A stretch of DNA of 64,000 nucleotides from JAFDWI01 sp963764215 (GCA_963764215.1 CAVXRS010000008.1:124001-188000), one strand, 5' to 3'. Shown: positions 27,015 through 36,557, counted from the stretch's first letter. The notes: a model not told the origin generated them from the letters alone. Made by a program: numbers and translations.

Positions 27015-29546
27015 ATGGCAATCGATCCGAACCGTTGGACCCTGAAGACGCAGGAAGCGTTCACCGCAGCGACCGAGTCCGCTCGGCAGGCGGCGAACCC
27101 GGAGGTCACCCCAGACCACCTGCTTGCGGCGCTGCTTCGCCAGCCCGAGGGGGTCGTCATCCCCGTCCTCGAAGGTGCCGGTGTGGCAACCCTGAAGGTC
27201 CGAAATGCCGTCGACGAGGCGCTCGCCAAAGTTCCCCGGGCCCACGGCGGTGCCGAGGCGAACCTGTCCGCGTCCCTCCGGGACCTGCTCGAAGCTGCCG
27301 ACCGCAACCGCAACGAACTCGGCGACGAGTACGTCTCGACCGAGCACCTGCTGCTGGCCTTCGCCGATCTGGCCGCGTCCGGCAAGCTGGACGACCACCT
27401 GGGGGTGGGGCGCGAAGAACTGCTCGCCGCGTTGACCCAGGTGCGGGGCAACCACCGGGTCACCTCCCAGAACCCCGAAGAGGCGTATCAGTCCCTGGAG
27501 AAGTACGGACGTGATCTGACCCAGGCCGCGCGCGACGGCAAACTCGACCCGGTCATCGGCCGCGACGAGGAGATCCGCCGGACCATCCAGGTGCTCAGCC
27601 GTCGGACCAAGAACAATCCGGTGCTGATCGGCGAACCGGGTGTCGGCAAGACCGCGATCGTCGAGGGACTCGCCCGACGGATTGCCGACGGCGACGTCCC
27701 CGAGGGGCTCAAGAACAAGCGCGTGATCGCCCTCGATCTCGGCTCGCTCGTGGCCGGTGCCAAGTACCGGGGCGAGTTCGAGGAGCGACTCAAGGCGGTG
27801 TTGAAGGAGATCACCGACGCCGAAGGCGAGATCATCACCTTCATCGACGAACTGCACACGATCGTGGGGGCCGGTGCCGCCGAGGGGTCGATGGATGCCG
27901 GCAACATGATCAAGCCGATGCTCGCGCGCGGCGAGTTGCGCCTGATCGGCGCGACGACCCTCGACGAGTTTCGGTCCTCGATCGAAGCAGACGCCGCGCT
28001 CGAGCGTCGCTTCCAACAGATCTACGTGGGGCAACCTTCGGTCGAGGACACCATCGCGATCCTGCGCGGTCTCGCCGAGCGTTACGAGGTCCACCACGGC
28101 GTGCGCATCCAGGATGCGGCGCTCGTCGCCGCCGCCGTCCTGTCGGACCGCTATCTGACCGGGCGCTTCCTGCCCGACAAGGCGATCGACCTCGTGGACG
28201 AGGCCGCGTCCAAGCTCCGCATCGAGATCGACTCGGTGCCCACCGAGATCGACGTCGTGGAACGGCGGATTCGCCAGCTCGAGATCGAACGTGTCGCCCT
28301 CGCCAAAGAAGACGACGACGCCTCCCGGGCCCGCCTGGAGGCACTGGACGGCGAACTGGCCGAGAAGCAGGAACAGGCGACGGCCATGCGCGCCCACTGG
28401 CAGAACGAGACCGGTGCCATCGCCCAGATCCGTGAACTCAAAGGCGAACTCGAGTCGCTGCGCAACGAGGTCGAACGTGAACCCGACCTCGAGCGGGCCG
28501 CGGAGATCCGTTACGGCAAGATCCCCGAACTGGAGGCCCAGGTGAAGGCCGCGACCGACCGCCTGGACGAGCTGCAGACCGACAAACGCATGCTCAAAGA
28601 GGAGGTCGACGAGACGGACGTGGCCGAGATCGTCTCGAAGTGGACGGGCATTCCGGTGAGCCGACTCATGGAGGGTGAGGTGGCCAAGCTGGTGCGCCTC
28701 GAGGACACGTTGCACGAGCGGGTGATCGGACAGGACGAAGCCGTCCACGCCGTGGCCAACGCGATCCGACGCAGCCGAGCCGGCCTGTCGGACCCGAACC
28801 GGCCGATCGGGAGCTTCCTGTTCCTCGGCCCGACCGGGGTGGGCAAGACCGAGCTAGCCCGTTCGCTGGCCGACTTTCTCTTCGACGACGAGCGGGCCAT
28901 GGTCCGCATCGACATGAGCGAGTACATGGAGAAGTACTCGGTGTCCCGCCTGATCGGCGCCCCGCCCGGCTATGTGGGCTACGACCAGGGTGGACAACTC
29001 ACCGAAGCCGTGCGCCGACGCCCTTATGCGGTGGTGCTGCTGGACGAGGTCGAGAAGGCCCATCCGGACGTGTTCAACGTGTTGCTCCAACTTCTCGACG
29101 ACGGACGCCTCACCGACGGCCAGGGCCGAACGGTGAACTTCACCAACGTCGTGCTGATCATGACCTCGAACCTGCCGGGCGATCCGCGGGAGTTCTTCAA
29201 GCCCGAGTTCATCAACCGGGTGGACGACATCATCCAGTTCCGCGCCCTCACCGAGGAGGATCTGGCCCGCATCGTCGACGTCCAGCTCCAGGGTCTGCGC
29301 GCCCGGTTGGCCGAACGGCGGATCACCCTCACCGTCACCGCCGCCGCCCACGAGTGGCTGGCCCGGGAAGGCTTCGACCCGGCCTTCGGTGCCCGACCCC
29401 TCAAGCGCGTGATCCAGCGCGAGATCGGTGACCGGTTGGCGATGGCTCTGCTCGAGGGGCATTTCGCCGATGGCACGCCGCTGGGTGACGGCTCGGCGGT
29501 GAAGGTCGACGTCGTCGACGAAGCCATCGCCATCATGGCCGGCTGA
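27015..29546 (+). CDS. clpB: Disaggregase ClpB (Hsp100)
   Basis: 843 residues, full length. Clp N domain repeats (1-145, FTAATESARQAANPEVTPDHLL), AAA domain 1 with Walker A GEPGVGKT at 206 and Walker B IIFIDE-like ITFIDELHT, the coiled-coil middle domain (about 405-525, LDGELAEKQEQATAMRAHW), AAA domain 2 with GPTGVGKT at 605 and VLLDEVEKAHPDVFN, and the C-terminal D2-small domain (FDPAFGARPLKRVIQ). ClpB pulls aggregated proteins through its pore together with DnaK. The segment after MTSNL is about ten residues shorter than usual (PGDPREFFKPEFINR), possibly a small deletion in the loop. Control by HspR is indicated by the repeat at 26964-26990. Confidence 0.96.
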   Translation: MAIDPNRWTLKTQEAFTAATESARQAANPEVTPDHLLAALLRQPEGVVIPVLEGAGVATLKVRNAVDEALAKVPRAHGGAEANLSASLRDLLEAADRNRNELGDEYVSTEHLLLAFADLAASGKLDDHLGVGREELLAALTQVRGNHRVTSQNPEEAYQSLEKYGRDLTQAARDGKLDPVIGRDEEIRRTIQVLSRRTKNNPVLIGEPGVGKTAIVEGLARRIADGDVPEGLKNKRVIALDLGSLVAGAKYRGEFEERLKAVLKEITDAEGEIITFIDELHTIVGAGAAEGSMDAGNMIKPMLARGELRLIGATTLDEFRSSIEADAALERRFQQIYVGQPSVEDTIAILRGLAERYEVHHGVRIQDAALVAAAVLSDRYLTGRFLPDKAIDLVDEAASKLRIEIDSVPTEIDVVERRIRQLEIERVALAKEDDDASRARLEALDGELAEKQEQATAMRAHWQNETGAIAQIRELKGELESLRNEVEREPDLERAAEIRYGKIPELEAQVKAATDRLDELQTDKRMLKEEVDETDVAEIVSKWTGIPVSRLMEGEVAKLVRLEDTLHERVIGQDEAVHAVANAIRRSRAGLSDPNRPIGSFLFLGPTGVGKTELARSLADFLFDDERAMVRIDMSEYMEKYSVSRLIGAPPGYVGYDQGGQLTEAVRRRPYAVVLLDEVEKAHPDVFNVLLQLLDDGRLTDGQGRTVNFTNVVLIMTSNLPGDPREFFKPEFINRVDDIIQFRALTEEDLARIVDVQLQGLRARLAERRITLTVTAAAHEWLAREGFDPAFGARPLKRVIQREIGDRLAMALLEGHFADGTPLGDGSAVKVDVVDEAIAIMAG

Positions 29547-29578
29547 GCCGCTCGCTCCTGAGCACTGTCCCCCCGGGG

Positions 29579-29629
29579 GTTTTGGGTGCCGGTTCCGGAC
29601 ACGTCGTGACCGGAACCGGCACCCAAAAC
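29579..29629. terminator. Strong hairpin after clpB
   Basis: Twenty-base perfectly paired arms (29579-29598 and 29610-29629) around an 11-base loop. Arms begin GTTTTGGGTGCC and end GGCACCCAAAAC, so each direction finishes with a short A/T run. It lies 33 bases after the clpB stop and most likely separates clpB from purA. Confidence 0.75.
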
Positions 29630-29730
29630 AAGGCGTGGGGGACCAGAGCGCCAAACCACTTGACGCGCCCGGACCCGAAGGCCACTAACCTCGCCGTGTT
29701 TGCTTTTCAGCTGATTCGAAGGAGTGCAAC

Positions 29731-31074
29731 GTGCCGGCGACCATCGTCGTAGGCACCCAGTGGGGCGACGAGGGAAAGGGAAAGATCACCGACCTCGTCG
29801 CCAAGGAGATGCAGATGGTCGTCCGCTACCAGGGCGGCCACAACGCCGGCCACACCCTCGTGGTCGACGGGGAGACCTTTGCCCTCCAGTTGGTGCCCAG
29901 CGGAGTCCTCTACGACCACATCACCCCCGTGCTCGCAAACGGGGTGGTGATCGATCCCACCGTCCTGCTGGCTGAGATGGACGCCCTCACCGTACGAGGC
30001 GTGGACTGTACGCGCCTCGCCGTCAGCGGCAACGCACACCTGATTCTTCCGTACCACCAGGAGCTCGACCGTCTCACCGAACGACGCCTTGGCAAGTCCA
30101 AGCTCGGCACCACCAAGCGCGGGATCGGACCCGCGTACGCAGACAAGGCCTCGCGGGTCGGTTTGCGGGTGCAGGACCTGCTGGACCCCAAAATCTTTCG
30201 AGCCAAGCTCGACGTGGTGCTCAAGGAGAAAAACGCGGTTCTGGCCAAGGTGTTCAACCAGCTTCCCCTCGACGCGGACGAGATCGCACACCACTACCTC
30301 GAAGTGTGTGCGCCCCGACTGGCGCCGCACATCGCTGACACCGTCACACTCGTCCACGAGGCGCTCGAAGCGGGCCAGCACATCCTGTTCGAAGGCGCGC
30401 AGGCCACGTTCCTCGACTTGGATCACGGCACCTATCCCTTTGTTACTTCGTCCAACCCGGTCGCTGGAGGCGCCTGCACCGGTGCGGGCATCGGGCCGCG
30501 TTACATCGACCGGGTCATCGGCATCGCGAAGGCATATGTGACCAGAGTGGGGACGGGCCCTTTCCCCACCGAGCTGCCCATCAGCGCTGAGGCTATCGGG
30601 GGTCTGGACGCGGAAGACGCCGACCCGGCCGATCTGATCATCGGCAACCACATCGTCGAAGTCGGCCACGAGTACGGCACCAACAGTGGTCGTCGTCGTC
30701 GCCCCGGGTGGTTCGACGCGGTGATGTTGCGTCAGGCCGTGCGGATCAACTCGCTCTCGGAGGTGGCGCTCACCAAGCTCGACCTGTTCGACACGCTCGA
30801 CGAGGTCAAAGTCTGCGTGGCCTATGACATCGACGGCGAGCGGGTCACGCACCTGCCCTACCACCAGTCGGTCCTGCACAAGGCCAAGCCCGTGTACGAA
30901 ACCCTCCCGGGCTGGAAGGTGGACCTTTCGAAGATCTGCGAACCCCACGACCTGCCGCCGGCAGCGGCCGACTATCTGGCCTTCGTCGAGGACCAGATCG
31001 GGGTGCCCGTGACCCTGGTGGGCACCGGCCCCGGACGGACCCAATTCATCCACCGACGGGATCGCGCGGCATGA
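29731..31074 (+). CDS. purA: Adenylosuccinate synthetase
   Basis: 447 residues, normal length. GTP-binding start VVGTQWGDEGKGKITDLV with the catalytic Asp and His (GGHNAGHTLV), the IMP loop LPSGVLYD, KLGTTKRGIGPAYADKASR, FEGAQATFLDLDHGTYPFVTSS (split here) and the C-terminal GTP base motif LVGTGPGRTQ. It condenses IMP with aspartate using GTP, the first step to AMP. Start GTG 29731 is set by AAGGAG eight bases upstream. The stop overlaps the purD start (ATGA). A weak promoter candidate, TTGACG at 29660 and TAACCT at 29686, has a 20-base spacer, longer than usual. Confidence 0.97.
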   Translation: MPATIVVGTQWGDEGKGKITDLVAKEMQMVVRYQGGHNAGHTLVVDGETFALQLVPSGVLYDHITPVLANGVVIDPTVLLAEMDALTVRGVDCTRLAVSGNAHLILPYHQELDRLTERRLGKSKLGTTKRGIGPAYADKASRVGLRVQDLLDPKIFRAKLDVVLKEKNAVLAKVFNQLPLDADEIAHHYLEVCAPRLAPHIADTVTLVHEALEAGQHILFEGAQATFLDLDHGTYPFVTSSNPVAGGACTGAGIGPRYIDRVIGIAKAYVTRVGTGPFPTELPISAEAIGGLDAEDADPADLIIGNHIVEVGHEYGTNSGRRRRPGWFDAVMLRQAVRINSLSEVALTKLDLFDTLDEVKVCVAYDIDGERVTHLPYHQSVLHKAKPVYETLPGWKVDLSKICEPHDLPPAAADYLAFVEDQIGVPVTLVGTGPGRTQFIHRRDRAA

Positions 31075-32318
31075 GGGTCTGTGTGGTCGGTTCAGGTGGC
31101 CGGGAACACGCCCTCGCCTCGGTCCTGGCGCGCGACGCCGAGGTCGTGGTCACGCCGGGAAACCCCGCAATGAGTCGGGCCACAGGGCTCGACGGCTCGG
31201 GTGCCATCGCGGTGAGCGACGCCCCACCCGAGCAGATCGACGCAGATCTGTTCGTGATCGGCCCGGAAGCGCCGCTGGTCGACGGAATGGCCGACCGGCT
31301 GCGCGAAGCGGGACGACTGGTGTTCGGGCCCGGAGCCGAAGGGGCACGCCTGGAGGGCTCCAAGGCCTACATGAAACAGCTTCTGGTGGACGCCGGGGTT
31401 CCCACTGCCCGCCACGAATCCTTCGACGATGTCGAATCTGCCCTGGCCTTCCTGCGCGATCAGGTGCCGCCGTATGTGATCAAGACCGACGGGTTGGCCG
31501 CCGGCAAGGGTGTCCTGGTCACCGATGACCTCGCGGCGGCAGAGTCGGACGTGCGGGCGAAGTTGGCCGGAGAGTCCTTCGGCGACGCGGGACGGCGTGT
31601 CGTGATCGAGGAGGGCATGATCGGGACCGAGCTCTCGATCCTGGCCGTGTGCGACGGCACCCGGGCGGTGGCGCTGGCACCGGCTCGGGACTTCAAGCGG
31701 GCGGGCGAGGGCGACGTCGGCCCCAACACCGGGGGCATCGGCGCGTACTCACCGGTGCCTGCGGCGAAACCCGAACTCGTCGAGGAGATCATGGCGACGA
31801 TCATCATCCCGACGGTTTCGGCGCTGCGACTGCGGCAGATCGACTACCGGGGGGTGCTGTACGCGGGACTGATGCTCACCGAGTCCGGGCCGAAGATCAT
31901 CGAGTACAACGTTCGCTTCGGGGACCCCGAGTCCCAGGTGGTGCTACCCCGGATGACTTCGAGCCTGACCGAGCTGCTCGCCGCGGCGGCCGCAGGCGAA
32001 TTGAACGGTGAACCGAGCTTCGACGAACGCGCCGCGGTGACCGTTGTCGCCGCGGCCGAGGGCTATCCGGGGCCGCCCCGGACCGGCGACGTCATCGAGG
32101 GACTCGACGATGCGATCGCCCTGCCCGGTGCCGCGGTGTTCGGCGCGGGTGTCGGGACCGATGCCCAGGGGCGCCTGGTCACCGCCGGAGGCCGGGTGCT
32201 CGACGTGTGCGGCTTCGGCGACTCCGTGGACGAGGCGCGCGATCGGGCCTACGAAGCGATCGGTGCGATCTCGTGGCCCGGGATGCGGGTTCGCCGCGAC
32301 ATCGCCAGCGACCCCTGA
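31071..32318 (+). CDS. purD: Phosphoribosylamine-glycine ligase
   Basis: 415 residues. ATP-grasp enzyme: N-terminal VVGSGGREHALA, GPEAPLVDGMAD, then YVIKTDGLAAGKGV (ATP lid), EEGMIGTELSILA, DFKRAGEGDVGPNTGGIGAYSP and YNVRFGDPESQVVLP with the metal-binding E and N. It joins phosphoribosylamine to glycine in step two of de novo purine synthesis. It is translationally coupled to purA by an ATGA overlap and ends at a strong hairpin, so purA-purD form one unit. Confidence 0.97.
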   Translation: MRVCVVGSGGREHALASVLARDAEVVVTPGNPAMSRATGLDGSGAIAVSDAPPEQIDADLFVIGPEAPLVDGMADRLREAGRLVFGPGAEGARLEGSKAYMKQLLVDAGVPTARHESFDDVESALAFLRDQVPPYVIKTDGLAAGKGVLVTDDLAAAESDVRAKLAGESFGDAGRRVVIEEGMIGTELSILAVCDGTRAVALAPARDFKRAGEGDVGPNTGGIGAYSPVPAAKPELVEEIMATIIIPTVSALRLRQIDYRGVLYAGLMLTESGPKIIEYNVRFGDPESQVVLPRMTSSLTELLAAAAAGELNGEPSFDERAAVTVVAAAEGYPGPPRTGDVIEGLDDAIALPGAAVFGAGVGTDAQGRLVTAGGRVLDVCGFGDSVDEARDRAYEAIGAISWPGMRVRRDIASDP

Positions 32319-32364
32319 GCCCCGCGGCGGAACTCCGCGCCGGTCCCGTCGCAGCGCCGTCTCA

Positions 32365-32415
32365 GCGAATCCGTACGGTGGTCTGGTAGGGAAGGGACCG
32401 ACCGTACGGATTCGC
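32365..32415. terminator. Bidirectional hairpin between purD and zinc-binding gene
   Basis: Perfect 15-base arms, GCGAATCCGTACGGT at 32365-32379 and its complement at 32401-32415, with a 21-base loop. It lies between two convergent genes and can serve both. Confidence 0.65.
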
Positions 32416-32432
32416 GTCGGATGACCGGAGGG

Positions 32433-32987
32433 TCAGAACTTCGAGCCGATATCGGGCCAGGCATCGACGCTGTCCGAATCGGGCCAGGGATCGGTTTGGG
32501 TCGGGTCGCCGGAGTCGGTCAACGTCGCGGCCCAGTCATCGAGCGCGGCGACCGGATCGTCGTCCTCGACCGCCACCGGCATGCGCGGCGGTTCAGGAGC
32601 GGGCATCGTCGTGGCGCGCTGCTCGTCCTGGGCTGCCACGACCTCCTGGAGATCGGCCGAGGCCTGACGGCGGGCGGAGTGAGTCATCACCGGAGCATTC
32701 AGCGCCTCGTCGGGCAGCTCGATCTTCACATCGTAGAAGCCGAGCTCCCGTTGGGGCGCCTCCTCGACCTCCTCCCAACGTCCGAAGATCCCCTTCTTGC
32801 GAAGACGGGGATTCATCGCCGCGCCTTTGCGGCGCACCCCGGCAGCGTTCAACGCGCACGTCACGCAGTACGGCGGCTTTTTCTCCCCCCGCGGGTAGAC
32901 CAGACACTCTGCGCAGTAGCTGTTCCGACACTGTCGACACACCCCGGTCGCGATCTCGAACGAGTGCTTGTAGCAGGTGTCAGTCAT
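32433..32987 (-). CDS. B-box-like zinc-binding protein of unknown function
   Basis: 184 residues. The first 50 hold a treble of metal-binding pairs, CYKH, CRQC, CAEC and CVTC, spaced as in B-box zinc fingers (CYKHSFEIATGVCRQC). The middle is basic (GVRRKGAAMNPRLRKKG) and the remainder acidic and disordered, rich in D, P and T. Similar short bacterial B-box proteins sometimes precede a membrane domain, but no membrane helix is seen here. Start ATG 32987 is preferred because GGAGCGGAGC lies just upstream; ATG 33002 is also possible. It is transcribed against purD and away from purB, interrupting the purine block. Function unknown. Confidence 0.65.
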   Translation of the reverse strand: MTDTCYKHSFEIATGVCRQCRNSYCAECLVYPRGEKKPPYCVTCALNAAGVRRKGAAMNPRLRKKGIFGRWEEVEEAPQRELGFYDVKIELPDEALNAPVMTHSARRQASADLQEVVAAQDEQRATTMPAPEPPRMPVAVEDDDPVAALDDWAATLTDSGDPTQTDPWPDSDSVDAWPDIGSKF

Positions 32988-33112
32988 TGCTCCGCTCCTC
33001 ACGGGTGGACCGGTGTCGTCCTATCTAACGTCGTCGTCACCCAATCGTCACTTAATGAAAATGGGTCGAATGACTCACCTTTTTTCTCGCGGCCCCCGCG
33101 CGGCCCAGCAGC

Positions 33113-33118
33113 TACGTT
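33113..33118 (+). promoter_or_regulatory. -10 hexamer, purB
   Basis: TACGTT six bases before GTG 33125; supports the GTG start over the out-of-frame ATG at 33121. Confidence 0.45.
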
Positions 33119-33124
33119 GGATGG

Positions 33125-34552
33125 GTGACCGACCCGACCGTGCCGAACGTGCTCGCAACCCGCTACGCAAGTGCCGAGATGTCCGATCTGTGGTCTCCGG
33201 CGCGCAAGGTCGTCTTCGAGCGGCAGCTGTGGCTGGCCGTGCTCCGTGCGCAGCGTGACCTGGGTGTCGACGTTCCCGCCGAGGTGATCAGCGCGTACGA
33301 ATCGGTCGTGGACGATGTCGATCTGGCGTCGATCGCCGCGCGGGAACGGGTGACCCGCCACGACGTCAAGGCACGGATCGAGGAGTTCTGTGCCCTGGCC
33401 GGGTACGAACACATCCACAAGGGCATGACGTCCCGCGACCTGACCGAGAACGTCGAACAGCTCCAGATCCGCCGATCGCTCGAGCTGGTGCGCGGGCGGG
33501 TGGTGGCGGTGCTGGCCGCGCTCGCCGAGCTGGCGGTGGAACACGCCGAGGTGGTGATGGTCGGCCGGAGTCACAACGTGGCAGCCCAGGCGACCACGTT
33601 GGGCAAGCGGTTCGCCAATGCCGGGGAGGAGCTTCTGACCGCGCTCGACCGGCTCGACGACCTCATCGCCCGCTACGCGCTGCGCGGCATCAAAGGTCCG
33701 GTGGGAACGCAACAGGACATGGTCGACCTGCTCGGTTCGGCGGCGGCCGTCGATCAACTCGAATCGATGGTCGTGGAGCATCTCGGGTTCTCCCGATCCC
33801 TGTCCGCAGTGGGTCAGGTCTACCCCCGGTCCATCGACTTCGACGTCGTGTCCACGCTGGTGCAGGTCGCGGCGGGTCCGGCCAGCCTGGCGCTGACGAT
33901 CCGGCTCATGGCGGGCCATGAACTGGTGACCGAGGGATTCAAGCCCGGTCAGGTCGGCTCGTCGGCGATGCCCCACAAGATGAACACCCGCTCCTGCGAG
34001 CGAATCGCCGGATTCCGGGCCATCCTGGGCGGGCACCTGGCGATGGTCACCGAGATTTCGGGCAATCAGTGGAACGAGGGTGACGTGTCGTGTTCGGTGG
34101 TGCGGCGGTTGGCGCTCCCCGACGCGTTCTTCGCTCTGGACGGTCTGATCGAGACGATGCTCACCGTGTTGGCCGAATTCGGCGCCTACCCGGCGGTGAT
34201 CGAGCGCGAGCTGCGTCGCTATCTGCCGTTTTTGGCCACCACGAAGGTGCTCATGGCCGCCGTGCGGGCCGGCGTCGGCCGCGAGGTCGCCCACGAGGTC
34301 ATCAAAGAACACGCCGTGGCGGTGGCGCTCGCCATGCGCGAACAGGGCGTCGAGGAGAACGATCTGATCGATCGGCTGGCGGCGGACCCGCGTCTCGGTC
34401 TCGACGCCTCGCGCCTGAAAGAGGCGCTGGCCGAGCCGTTGTCCTTCGTGGGCACCGCACCGGCCCAGGTCGCGGCCTTCGCCGAGCGCGTCGCCGGACT
34501 GGTCGCCGCCGCACCGGACGCGGCGGCCTACACACCCGCATCGCTGCTCTAG
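33125..34552 (+). CDS. purB: Adenylosuccinate lyase
   Basis: 475 residues. Fumarase/aspartase superfamily: HKGMTSRDLTENVEQ (the TSxD substrate loop), GRSHNVAAQATTLGKRFA (catalytic His region), GPVGTQQDM and the flexible signature loop VGSSAMPHKMNTRSCER near residue 280. It cleaves SAICAR and adenylosuccinate, releasing fumarate, in both branches of purine synthesis. The start GTG 33125 fits a leaderless transcript. purC follows after 34 bases with a -10-like hexamer of its own. Confidence 0.95.
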   Translation: MTDPTVPNVLATRYASAEMSDLWSPARKVVFERQLWLAVLRAQRDLGVDVPAEVISAYESVVDDVDLASIAARERVTRHDVKARIEEFCALAGYEHIHKGMTSRDLTENVEQLQIRRSLELVRGRVVAVLAALAELAVEHAEVVMVGRSHNVAAQATTLGKRFANAGEELLTALDRLDDLIARYALRGIKGPVGTQQDMVDLLGSAAAVDQLESMVVEHLGFSRSLSAVGQVYPRSIDFDVVSTLVQVAAGPASLALTIRLMAGHELVTEGFKPGQVGSSAMPHKMNTRSCERIAGFRAILGGHLAMVTEISGNQWNEGDVSCSVVRRLALPDAFFALDGLIETMLTVLAEFGAYPAVIERELRRYLPFLATTKVLMAAVRAGVGREVAHEVIKEHAVAVALAMREQGVEENDLIDRLAADPRLGLDASRLKEALAEPLSFVGTAPAQVAAFAERVAGLVAAAPDAAAYTPASLL

Positions 34553-34574
34553 AAGTGGCCACCGGGTCGCCCGG

Positions 34575-34580
34575 TACCCT
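34575..34580 (+). promoter_or_regulatory. -10 hexamer, purC
   Basis: TACCCT six bases before ATG 34587. Confidence 0.5.
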
Positions 34581-34586
34581 GGGGCC

Positions 34587-35504
34587 ATGACTGATCGCCC
34601 CCCACTGATCGACCTGCCCTTCGTCAGCTCGGGAAAGGTGCGTGACATCTACGACGCCGGTGACGACCGACTGCTGATGGTCACCTCCGACCGGCTGTCG
34701 GCGTTCGACGTGGTGATGGCCGAACCCATCCCCGACAAAGGACGTGTCCTGACCGCCACTTCCGCCTACTTCTTCGAGCTCTTCGGCGAGATCGTCACCT
34801 CGCACCTGCTGTCGACCGACGTGGGTGAGCTGCCTCCCGCCGCACGCGAGGTGGCCGACCGCGCCGACCTCGAAGGACGGGTGATGCTGTGTCGACGGGC
34901 CGAGATGCTGCCGGTGGAGTGCATCGTCCGGGGGTATCTCGCCGGGTCGGCGCTCAAGGAGTACCGCCGCTCGGGCACCATGCACGGAACCAAGCTCCCC
35001 AGTGGGATGCGTGAGGCCGATCGGCTCGCCGAGCCCGTCTTCACGCCCTCGACGAAGCCCGCAGGCGGAGCCCACGACGAGAACATCGACTTCGCGGCCG
35101 CGGCCGACCTCGTGGGAGCCGAGTTGGCCGGTCGCCTGCGTGACGTCTCCTTGGAGCTGTACCGCGTGGGCGCCGAACTGGCGACGAAGCGTGGTCTGAT
35201 CCTCGCCGACACGAAGTTCGAGTTCGGGCTCATCGGCGACGAGCTGGTGTTGTGCGACGAGGTGTTCACCCCTGACTCGTCGCGGTACTGGGCCCGGGAG
35301 AGCTGGGAGCCCGGGACGACGCCGGAGAGCTTCGACAAGCAGCCGTTGCGGGACTATCTCGACGGTCTGGACTGGGACAAGAGTCCGCCGCCGCCGCACC
35401 TGCCCGACGCGGTGGTGGCATCGACACGGGCGCGCTACGTGCAGGCGTACGAACGGATCACCGGTCTGCGGTTCGCCGATTGGCCCGGCGTTCGAGCCGA
35501 CTGA
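34587..35504 (+). CDS. purC: SAICAR synthetase
   Basis: 305 residues. Conserved elements are GKVRDIYDAGDDRLLMVTSDRLSAFD (ATP-binding start, split by family as GKVRD and SDRxSAFD), PVECIVRGYLAGSALKEY, LAEPVFTPSTKA-like block FTPSTKPAGGAHDENI and LADTKFEFG with the metal-binding residues, then DEVFTPDSSRYW. It couples CAIR to aspartate. Length matches the longer actinobacterial/eukaryote-like form. purS follows after 122 bases that contain a short repeated AGCGGGTCAC. Confidence 0.96.
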   Translation: MTDRPPLIDLPFVSSGKVRDIYDAGDDRLLMVTSDRLSAFDVVMAEPIPDKGRVLTATSAYFFELFGEIVTSHLLSTDVGELPPAAREVADRADLEGRVMLCRRAEMLPVECIVRGYLAGSALKEYRRSGTMHGTKLPSGMREADRLAEPVFTPSTKPAGGAHDENIDFAAAADLVGAELAGRLRDVSLELYRVGAELATKRGLILADTKFEFGLIGDELVLCDEVFTPDSSRYWARESWEPGTTPESFDKQPLRDYLDGLDWDKSPPPPHLPDAVVASTRARYVQAYERITGLRFADWPGVRAD

Positions 35505-35626
35505 ATCGGGCGGACCACGAGCGGGTCACAAGCGGACGACAAGCGGGTCACGGGCCGAACCGCGTCACCGCCGCGGCGGGGGATCGGGAACCATGGGCGA
35601 GCGGGTTGCTGTGCCACGATGGGCAC

Positions 35627-35878
35627 ATGAACTTTCGGGTCGAAGTGCTCGTCAACCTGCGTCAGGGCGTTGCCGACCCCCAGGGGAGCACGATCGAGCG
35701 GTCGCTCCCCGCGTTGGGATTCGACGGGGTGAGCGACGTGGCCGTGGGCAAGTTGATCACCTTCACGATCAGCGGCGCCGACGAGTCGGCGGTGCGAGCC
35801 GAGGTCGATGATCTCTGTGCCCGATTTCTGACGAACCCGGTCATCGAAGAGGCGACGATCCGGGTGGAACGATCGTGA
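35627..35878 (+). CDS. purS: FGAM synthase subunit PurS
   Basis: 83 residues, the normal size of this small subunit (FRVEVLVNLRQGVADPQGST, ALGFDGVSDVAVGKLITF). PurS bridges PurQ and PurL in the three-part FGAM synthase of Gram-positive bacteria. The ATG at 35627 starts exactly at the family N-terminus; the ribosome site is weak. Its stop overlaps the purQ start (GTGA). Confidence 0.93.
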   Translation: MNFRVEVLVNLRQGVADPQGSTIERSLPALGFDGVSDVAVGKLITFTISGADESAVRAEVDDLCARFLTNPVIEEATIRVERS

Positions 35879-36534
35879 CCGTTCGGGTCGGCGTGGTGCT
35901 CTTTCCCGGATCGAACTGCGAGCACGACGTGATCCATGCCGTCGAGACACTCGGCGCCGATGCCGAACTGCTCTGGCACGGCGACGCAACCGTCGGCGGG
36001 GTCGATGCGGTGATCATTCCCGGTGGCTTCGCCCACGGCGATTATCTGCGTCCGGGCGCGATCGCACGATTCTCTCCGGTCATGTCCGCCGTCGGCACGT
36101 TTGCGGCCGAAGGTGGTCCGGTCGTGGGGATCTGCAACGGATTCCAGGTCCTGACCGAGGCAGGACTCCTTCCCGGCGCATTGCAGAAGAACCGTGGTCT
36201 CAAGTTTCTGTGCACGACCACGACCGTCGAGGTCGTCTCGACCGATTCGGTCCTCACGCGCCGACTCGCGCCCCGAACCCGGCTCGCCATACCGGTCAAT
36301 CATTTCGAGGGCAACTACACCTGTTCGACCGAGACATTGGCCGAACTGGAGTCGGACGGCCGCGTGGTGCTCCGCTATGTCGACAATCCGAACGGTTCGG
36401 TTTCTGCGATTGCCGGCGTCGCCAACGCTGCGGGAAACGTCGTCGGCCTCATGCCACACCCAGAGCGAGCAACTGACGACCTGCTCGGGTCGACCGATGG
36501 TGTCCCTCTGTTGCAGAGCCTGCTCGACCGCTGA
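35875..36534 (+). CDS. purQ: FGAM synthase glutaminase subunit PurQ
   Basis: 219 residues. Class I glutamine amidotransferase: VVLFPGSNCEHDV, IIPGGFAHGDYLRPGAIARF, GICNGFQVLTEAGLLPGAL with the catalytic cysteine near residue 85, and MPHPERA carrying the catalytic His and Glu. It supplies ammonia to PurL for FGAM formation. It is coupled to purS by a four-base overlap. The large subunit purL, often next in line, is absent; the following gene is on the other strand. Confidence 0.95.
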   Translation: MTVRVGVVLFPGSNCEHDVIHAVETLGADAELLWHGDATVGGVDAVIIPGGFAHGDYLRPGAIARFSPVMSAVGTFAAEGGPVVGICNGFQVLTEAGLLPGALQKNRGLKFLCTTTTVEVVSTDSVLTRRLAPRTRLAIPVNHFEGNYTCSTETLAELESDGRVVLRYVDNPNGSVSAIAGVANAAGNVVGLMPHPERATDDLLGSTDGVPLLQSLLDR

Positions 36535-36542
36535 CGTGTTGC

Positions 36543-36557
36543 GGTCCCGACGGGACC
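36543..36557. terminator. Short hairpin after purQ
   Basis: GGTCCC-GAC-GGGACC between convergent genes, nine bases after the purQ stop. Short stem and no T run, so only a possible terminator. Confidence 0.3.

Noticed and set aside
29660..29691. TTGACG and TAACCT as a purA promoter.
   Set aside because: The spacer is 20 bases, longer than functional sigma-70 promoters usually allow, so not listed as a feature.
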